From Treponema sp. (GTDB taxonomy: Bacteria > Spirochaetota > Spirochaetia > Treponematales > Breznakiellaceae), in assembly GCA_031256445.1 (NCBI GenBank), contig JAIRQN010000054.1, forward strand, positions 1 to 55,598: 55,598 nucleotides of DNA, written 5' to 3'. The notes under the pieces are model-generated. The model worked only from the letters and a program-made list of their open reading frames with translations, did not search any database and was not told the DNA's origin. The stretch's first letter is position 1; every line of letters begins with the position of its first letter. Positions 51,477 to 55,598 of this stretch are shown here, piece by piece. A program made the translations under genes and the position numbers.

Positions 51477-51970
51477 TCAGGCGCATTATTATTGTCAGGC
51501 GTCATTTTAATTGTGCCTAAATTTATTTCCTTTTGACCAAAATCCCAGTGTCCGCCGCTTTTGGTATATTCCATGTTTCTGAAATCCGCTTCAACTACTT
51601 TGCCTGCAAATAAGCCGTTTTCTTCACCGTCAATATCAGTCAATTCTACATATAATACATCCTGGGGGAATGAGTAGCTTACTACATTGAAATTACCGTT
51701 ATTGCTTGAATAAACAGCATTGCTAATTTCATGGAAATGTTCATCGGAGGAATCGTTTTTATTTAAAAATACCGCGCGTATCCCCTCAATGGGAGTATCG
51801 TCTGTTTCAGATACAACAACGCCTTTGGCCCTAAAAGTCGCTGACGGAGAGCCGTATTCACTGTAATTTTCACCGAAAATACCATTACACCCAGTAACTG
51901 CGCCGGTAAAACCAAGCCAGGTTAATAAAGCGGCAAGTATTTTTGTATATGCCCTTGATATTACTGCCAT
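51473..51970 (-). CDS. Putative radical-SAM-associated lipoprotein
   Basis: 165 residues. An N-terminal hydrophobic segment ends in a lipobox-like GAVTGC (cysteine 28), followed by the family signature ENYSEYGSPSATFRAKGVV. The mature part is an Ig-like or transthyretin-like beta domain (DTPIEGIRAVFLN, VLYVELTDIDGEENG). This matches the partner protein of the adjacent radical SAM enzyme and is the likely substrate, perhaps modified in the conserved Y-G segment after the lipidated cysteine. First gene of the two-gene operon. Confidence 0.82.
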   Translation of the reverse strand: MAVISRAYTKILAALLTWLGFTGAVTGCNGIFGENYSEYGSPSATFRAKGVVVSETDDTPIEGIRAVFLNKNDSSDEHFHEISNAVYSSNNGNFNVVSYSFPQDVLYVELTDIDGEENGLFAGKVVEADFRNMEYTKSGGHWDFGQKEINLGTIKMTPDNNNAPE

Positions 51971-52151
51971 GATAACTCTCGTATCTTAATATACTATAAA
52001 TTCTTAAAAATGTCAGCTTCTTTTTTATAAATTTTTTATGTTCTGGCTTTCCCATTATGTGTTTTTTAAAACATTATTGTAAATTTTTGTGTAAATTAAT
52101 TAAAACCATGATAATATTTAATTATAATGTAATTTATACCAAGGTGGTTTT

Positions 52152-52961
52152 ATGGACAATTCAGACATAGAATTAACAACCGGTAGCGAAAAAGAACGTT
52201 TTAAAATTATTTATGTTGATGATGTTTCTACCAGTCTGTTATCGCTCAAAAGAAGGCTGGCGGGACATCACGAAGTGTACCCTGCGGGCTCCTCCGAGGC
52301 ATTGTTCAAAGCCCTGGAGAAAATTACACCCGATATAATACTGCTGGATATTAATATGCCCGGTGTCGGCGGTTATGAGATTATAATGAATTTAAAAGAG
52401 GATGAACGGTATGCCGATATACCGGTTATTTTCTTTACAGGCAATAACGACAGGGAGAGCGTGCTTAAAGGGTTATCCCTTGGCGCGGTTGATTATATTA
52501 TTAAACCGTTTGAAACGCCAAGCCTGATTGATTGTATCCAAAAACATGTGGCCGCCAGTAAAGCTGAAAAAATCAGGGAAGATGACACAAGACCGCGTAT
52601 CCTTGCTATTGACGACGTAGTCAGCATATTAAAAACAATAAAAGCCGCTTTGCATGCCAATTATATTGTGCATACAATATCCAGACCTGAAGCTGTGCTG
52701 GATTTTCTGGAATTAAGAAAGCCGGATTTAATCCTGCTGGATTATCTGATGCCGGTATACAATGGATTTGAACTTATACCCATGATACGCGAATTATCGG
52801 AGTATAAAAACACTCCGATAATAATGCTTACATCGGAAGGAACGATTTCCAATATAAAAGAAGCCATATCTTTGGGAGCCTGCGACTTTATTGTAAAACC
52901 TTTTAAAGAAAACGAATTGAATGAAAAAGTCGCAAGGTATATCAAGGCGCCGTGCTGTTAA
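52152..52961 (+). CDS. Tandem receiver-domain protein (REC-REC)
   Basis: 269 residues made of two intact CheY-like receivers with no output domain. REC1 has IIYVDDVS, LLDINMPGVGG and YIIKPFET; REC2 has ILAIDDVV, LLDYLMPVYNG and FIVKPFKE. Both phospho-acceptor Asps are present. It could act as a phosphate sink or partner of the hybrid kinases nearby. AAGGTGG precedes the ATG. Confidence 0.92.
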   Translation: MDNSDIELTTGSEKERFKIIYVDDVSTSLLSLKRRLAGHHEVYPAGSSEALFKALEKITPDIILLDINMPGVGGYEIIMNLKEDERYADIPVIFFTGNNDRESVLKGLSLGAVDYIIKPFETPSLIDCIQKHVAASKAEKIREDDTRPRILAIDDVVSILKTIKAALHANYIVHTISRPEAVLDFLELRKPDLILLDYLMPVYNGFELIPMIRELSEYKNTPIIMLTSEGTISNIKEAISLGACDFIVKPFKENELNEKVARYIKAPCC

Positions 52962-53203
52962 TGGCAGCAGCCATTCGCTGAATAACAGCGCGGCATTCAT
53001 CATTTTTAGGCTGACCATTATTACGGTTAATAAGAGAAAAGCCGCCTTCCGCCGCGTTAGCGGAATCGTAAGCGCCGTTTTCCCAGAAGAATGGGACAAT
53101 TCCAAAATATATCGTCGGCAATTATAGGAAAAAAACTAAAAAACAGTAAAATTTTCTAAAATAATTGCCAACAATATTGATTTTTGGTATATTAAAAGTA
53201 ACA

Positions 53204-54016
53204 ATGAGTGTAATAACCGCCAGTAAGAGCATGACCGTCTGCAAAACTGATGGTCAGGTAAACGAAACTGCCGTAAAATCTTCCGTTTTGACAGCCAGAG
53301 AGCAGGAAGTATTGAATTTGCTCCTTACAGGCCTTATCCCAAAAGAAATTGCCGCCGCTTTAAATATCAGCTACGCTACTGTTTTGGATCATCAGAAAAA
53401 TCTTTACCGCAAGCTGGAAATTCATAACATCAATGAAATGTTTGTAAAATTCGGCTCTGCGAAAAATGAAACAATCCAAACTGAGAAAAAAGAAACCCCT
53501 GTTCAAGGAACAGAAGCGCGGGAAGCCAATCCGCTTAGGTCAATTTTTGGGCGATGGGATACGTTTGAAGACAACTTTGGCTCGTATGTAAACTATACGC
53601 AAAAGATTGAACTTATACAGGATAATTATACAGAAACACATTCTATTTCGGGAAATATGTCTAATAAAGGCATGGCTTACGCGGGAGTAAACGCTTATCC
53701 TGATCCCTCTACGCTTGAACTAATGAAAAAAGCGAAACGATTTTCATTTATGGTTTTAGGCGACGGAAATTCTTATGAGGTAAAGATAGCTACGAGCGAA
53801 ACAAGAAAAGACGCTGATTATAACCATTACGCAAAGATATTTTCAACTAAAAACGGCCTTATCTCTGAAATCAATATTAATATTGATGAGCTTACCCCGA
53901 CATATACAATAAAAACAGCGCCTTTCAACCAAAACAGTATAGAAACTTTCATTATTCAAACCTTTTCAAAAGGTGATTTTAACTTGAAGTTCTGGAATAT
54001 AGAGTTTCATTTATAA
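53204..54016 (+). CDS. LuxR-type HTH protein with carbohydrate-binding-like C-terminus
   Basis: 270 residues from ATG 53204. Residues about 28-90 are a LuxR-type helix-turn-helix (LTAREQEVLNLLLTGLIPKE, LDHQKNLYRKLEIHNINEM). After a linker, residues about 115-270 form a beta-sandwich-like domain (IFGRWDTFEDNFGSYVNYTQ, FSFMVLGDGNSYEVKIATSE) resembling CIA30/CBM11-type folds. No signal peptide is present, so it is cytoplasmic and may sense sugars directly. It lies upstream of the endoglucanase gene on the same strand. The domain call is by pattern only. Confidence 0.7.
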   Translation: MSVITASKSMTVCKTDGQVNETAVKSSVLTAREQEVLNLLLTGLIPKEIAAALNISYATVLDHQKNLYRKLEIHNINEMFVKFGSAKNETIQTEKKETPVQGTEAREANPLRSIFGRWDTFEDNFGSYVNYTQKIELIQDNYTETHSISGNMSNKGMAYAGVNAYPDPSTLELMKKAKRFSFMVLGDGNSYEVKIATSETRKDADYNHYAKIFSTKNGLISEININIDELTPTYTIKTAPFNQNSIETFIIQTFSKGDFNLKFWNIEFHL

Positions 54017-54141
54017 AAGTTAATGGGTTTTAATATAAATCCCCCCAGGAACCCCCAATAATCCCCATGATCTTGTGATTGGAAAAATACACATCTGCGT
54101 TTACAATTGAATGCGGACATTAAAAGCAAAGGGAGATTTTT

Positions 54142-55485
54142 ATGAAAAACATAATTAAAATTTTTATGTGCATGGCTCTTATCGCGGCTATCGGATTTGG
54201 GATCACCGCCTGTAGTGATCCTGATAATAGCGGTAATTCTGCAGCGCCGTCAGAACAGCAGCCCTTCAATGATATTACAGCGGCACAACTGGTTTCCTGC
54301 ATTAAAATCGGATGGAATCTGGGTAACAGTCTGGATGCTCATGATTTAACATGGCTTCCTCCAAATCCTCCTGTTGCAGACATGGAAACAGGATGGGGTA
54401 ATCCCGTAATAACAAAAGCAATGATTACCGCGGTTAAGAACGCGGGGTTTAACGCAATAAGAATACCTGTTTCCTGGGACAAAGCTTCAAATTCAAATCA
54501 TGTTATACGGGCGGATTGGATGGCAAGAGTGACTGAAGTTGTCAATTACGCTGTTGAAAACGATATGTATATAATTCTTAATACACATCACGATGAACAT
54601 ATTTTTAAATTTTCAGAAGCGGAAAAAACGGCGTCTCTCGCGGCTTTCAGAAAAATTTGGGAACAAATTGCAGATAACTTTAAAAATTACAATGAAAAAT
54701 TGATTTTTGAAGGTTTGAACGAGCCAAGAACTAAGGGGTCTGCGCAGGAATGGAGCGGAGGAACCGAAGCAGAACGCGCTGTCTTAAACGCGTATTATCC
54801 TGTCTTTATTGATGTTGTAAGAAACAGCGGCGGAAATAATGACAAGCGTATTTTAATGATAAACACTTACGCTGCTTCAACAAGCGCAGCTGCTGTTAAC
54901 GGATTAACGCTTCCTGCAGATACAATTGCAAACAAGCTAATTGCTTCTGTTCATGCCTATGAGCCTTATAATTTTGCGCTAAATGAAAATGCTGCATTAA
55001 ATACGTGGAGTTCTTCCAACCCTGGTGACACATCACCAATACATGCGGCAATTGACAATGTTTATAACAAGTTTGTATCCAAGGGTATTCCTGTAATAAT
55101 GGGTGAATTCGGCGCGGTTGTTAAAGACAATGAATCAGCCAGAGCGCAATGGGCGCAATATTATGTAACTTACGCCGCAGGTAAAGGCGTTAAATGTGTT
55201 TATTGGGACGACGGAGGATTATTTAAATTATTAAACAGGCAGAATAATCAATGGCTGTTTCCTCAAGTTGTTGCAGGTTTAATGAATGGGGCAAACAGTA
55301 ATTATAACCCCGGCGAACCTGTTGAGCCTCCTGCGGCAAATTCCGGAGACCTGGGGAACTATGCCAAATACGAGACGCAGGCTGTTTGGCAATTATCAAG
55401 CGAAAATGTAACATTAGCGAAAACAGCAGGAGCAAAACTTGTTCTTATTTTATCGGCTGTGCATATGGTCGGGACCTGCAAATGA
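54142..55485 (+). CDS. GH5-family endoglucanase lipoprotein, C-terminus frameshifted
   Basis: Lipoprotein signal with cysteine 24 (GFGITACSDPD) and a glycoside hydrolase family 5 domain at about 45-390: KIGWNLGNSLDAHD, acid/base Glu194 in FEGLNEPRTKG, HAYEPYNFAL, and nucleophile Glu322 in IMGEFGAVVKD. A Pro-rich linker leads to a short C-terminal module (NYAKYETQAVWQLSSENVTL). The frame ends at 55485 with VHMVGTCK. The next frame reads WSGPANEWYHTAGQ from about 55470, which looks like the natural continuation of a carbohydrate-binding module. GGGAG precedes the ATG. Catalysis is probably intact; the C-terminal module is not. Confidence 0.9.
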   Translation: MKNIIKIFMCMALIAAIGFGITACSDPDNSGNSAAPSEQQPFNDITAAQLVSCIKIGWNLGNSLDAHDLTWLPPNPPVADMETGWGNPVITKAMITAVKNAGFNAIRIPVSWDKASNSNHVIRADWMARVTEVVNYAVENDMYIILNTHHDEHIFKFSEAEKTASLAAFRKIWEQIADNFKNYNEKLIFEGLNEPRTKGSAQEWSGGTEAERAVLNAYYPVFIDVVRNSGGNNDKRILMINTYAASTSAAAVNGLTLPADTIANKLIASVHAYEPYNFALNENAALNTWSSSNPGDTSPIHAAIDNVYNKFVSKGIPVIMGEFGAVVKDNESARAQWAQYYVTYAAGKGVKCVYWDDGGLFKLLNRQNNQWLFPQVVAGLMNGANSNYNPGEPVEPPAANSGDLGNYAKYETQAVWQLSSENVTLAKTAGAKLVLILSAVHMVGTCK

Positions 55486-55498
55486 ATGGTATCATACC

Positions 55499-55575
55499 GC
55501 AGGGCAAGCCCTGCACCCGCCAGACCACTTACAAGTGGTCTGGCTTTCCGCGGCAAGCCGCGGGGTATGAACCCC
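55499..55575. repeat. Array of four hairpins at the end of the window
   Basis: Consecutive perfect hairpins: GCAGGGC-AA-GCCCTGC (55499-55514), CCAGACCACTT-AC-AAGTGGTCTGG (55520-55543), CCGCGGC-AA-GCCGCGG (55548-55563), GGGG-TATGAA-CCCC (55562-55575). They begin about 14 bases after the endoglucanase stop. The density of perfect palindromes looks like an inserted repetitive element or REP cluster. Confidence 0.8.
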
Positions 55576-55598
55576 TTCGGTGACTGCGCTCGTTCGGT

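Overview
The window looks like a spirochaete chromosome, most probably Treponema and closest in gene content to the acetogenic termite-gut treponemes. This rests on the combination seen: a complete-looking CODH/acetyl-CoA synthase (Wood-Ljungdahl, carbonyl branch) cluster, acetate kinase, TPR lipoproteins, many hybrid histidine kinases, flagellar-motor-like proteins and a secreted GH5 endoglucanase. No 16S gene is present, so the species is not determined.

Layout. 1-2.5 kb is accessory: two toxin-antitoxin-like pairs, short dispersed repeats and a frameshifted lipoprotein gene. 2.5-5.7 kb holds a CsgG/TPR lipoprotein preceded by seven copies of a 7-bp repeat, then ackA. 5.8-10.1 kb has a chemoreceptor, a phosphodiesterase-like enzyme and a translationally coupled pair that resembles the two torque-generating surfaces of the flagellar motor (FliG C-domain and MotA cytoplasmic loop) without the rest of either protein. 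10.1-25 kb is mostly housekeeping: rlmE, a prenyl synthase, a bifunctional-nuclease-like gene, an M23 peptidase, rubrerythrin, an HD protein, mnmA, flavodoxin, a TrpB2-like gene, tRNA-Leu(UAA), PAP2, Fe-alcohol dehydrogenase, an MFS carrier, miaA, rpoZ and a HAD phosphatase.

25.4-45.2 kb is the metabolic centre. A hybrid kinase, a NicO/UreH-like nickel permease and a DUF3786-like protein precede an operon of two methyltransferases and a CooC-type nickel-insertion ATPase. After a CAP/FN3 secreted protein come a second CooC, a CPBP protease, acsA, an in-frame acsB-acsD fusion, acsC, acsV and a two-component system. Nickel uptake, two nickel-insertion ATPases, CODH, ACS, the corrinoid protein and its reductive activator would together make acetyl-CoA; AckA could make ATP from acetyl-phosphate. 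No acsE, fhs, folD, metF or pta is present in the window.

45.2-55.6 kb is regulatory and accessory: a degenerate receiver, small unknown proteins, a 25-residue Lys/Ala peptide with its own promoter and terminator, tRNA-Leu(CAG), palindromic repeats, a 1010-residue hybrid kinase, a radical-SAM/lipoprotein pair, a double receiver, a LuxR-HTH protein with a carbohydrate-binding-like C-terminus, and a GH5 endoglucanase whose C-terminus is frameshifted next to an array of hairpins.

A recurring feature is genes with a -10 box only 5-8 bases before the start codon and no Shine-Dalgarno sequence, which suggests leaderless mRNAs.
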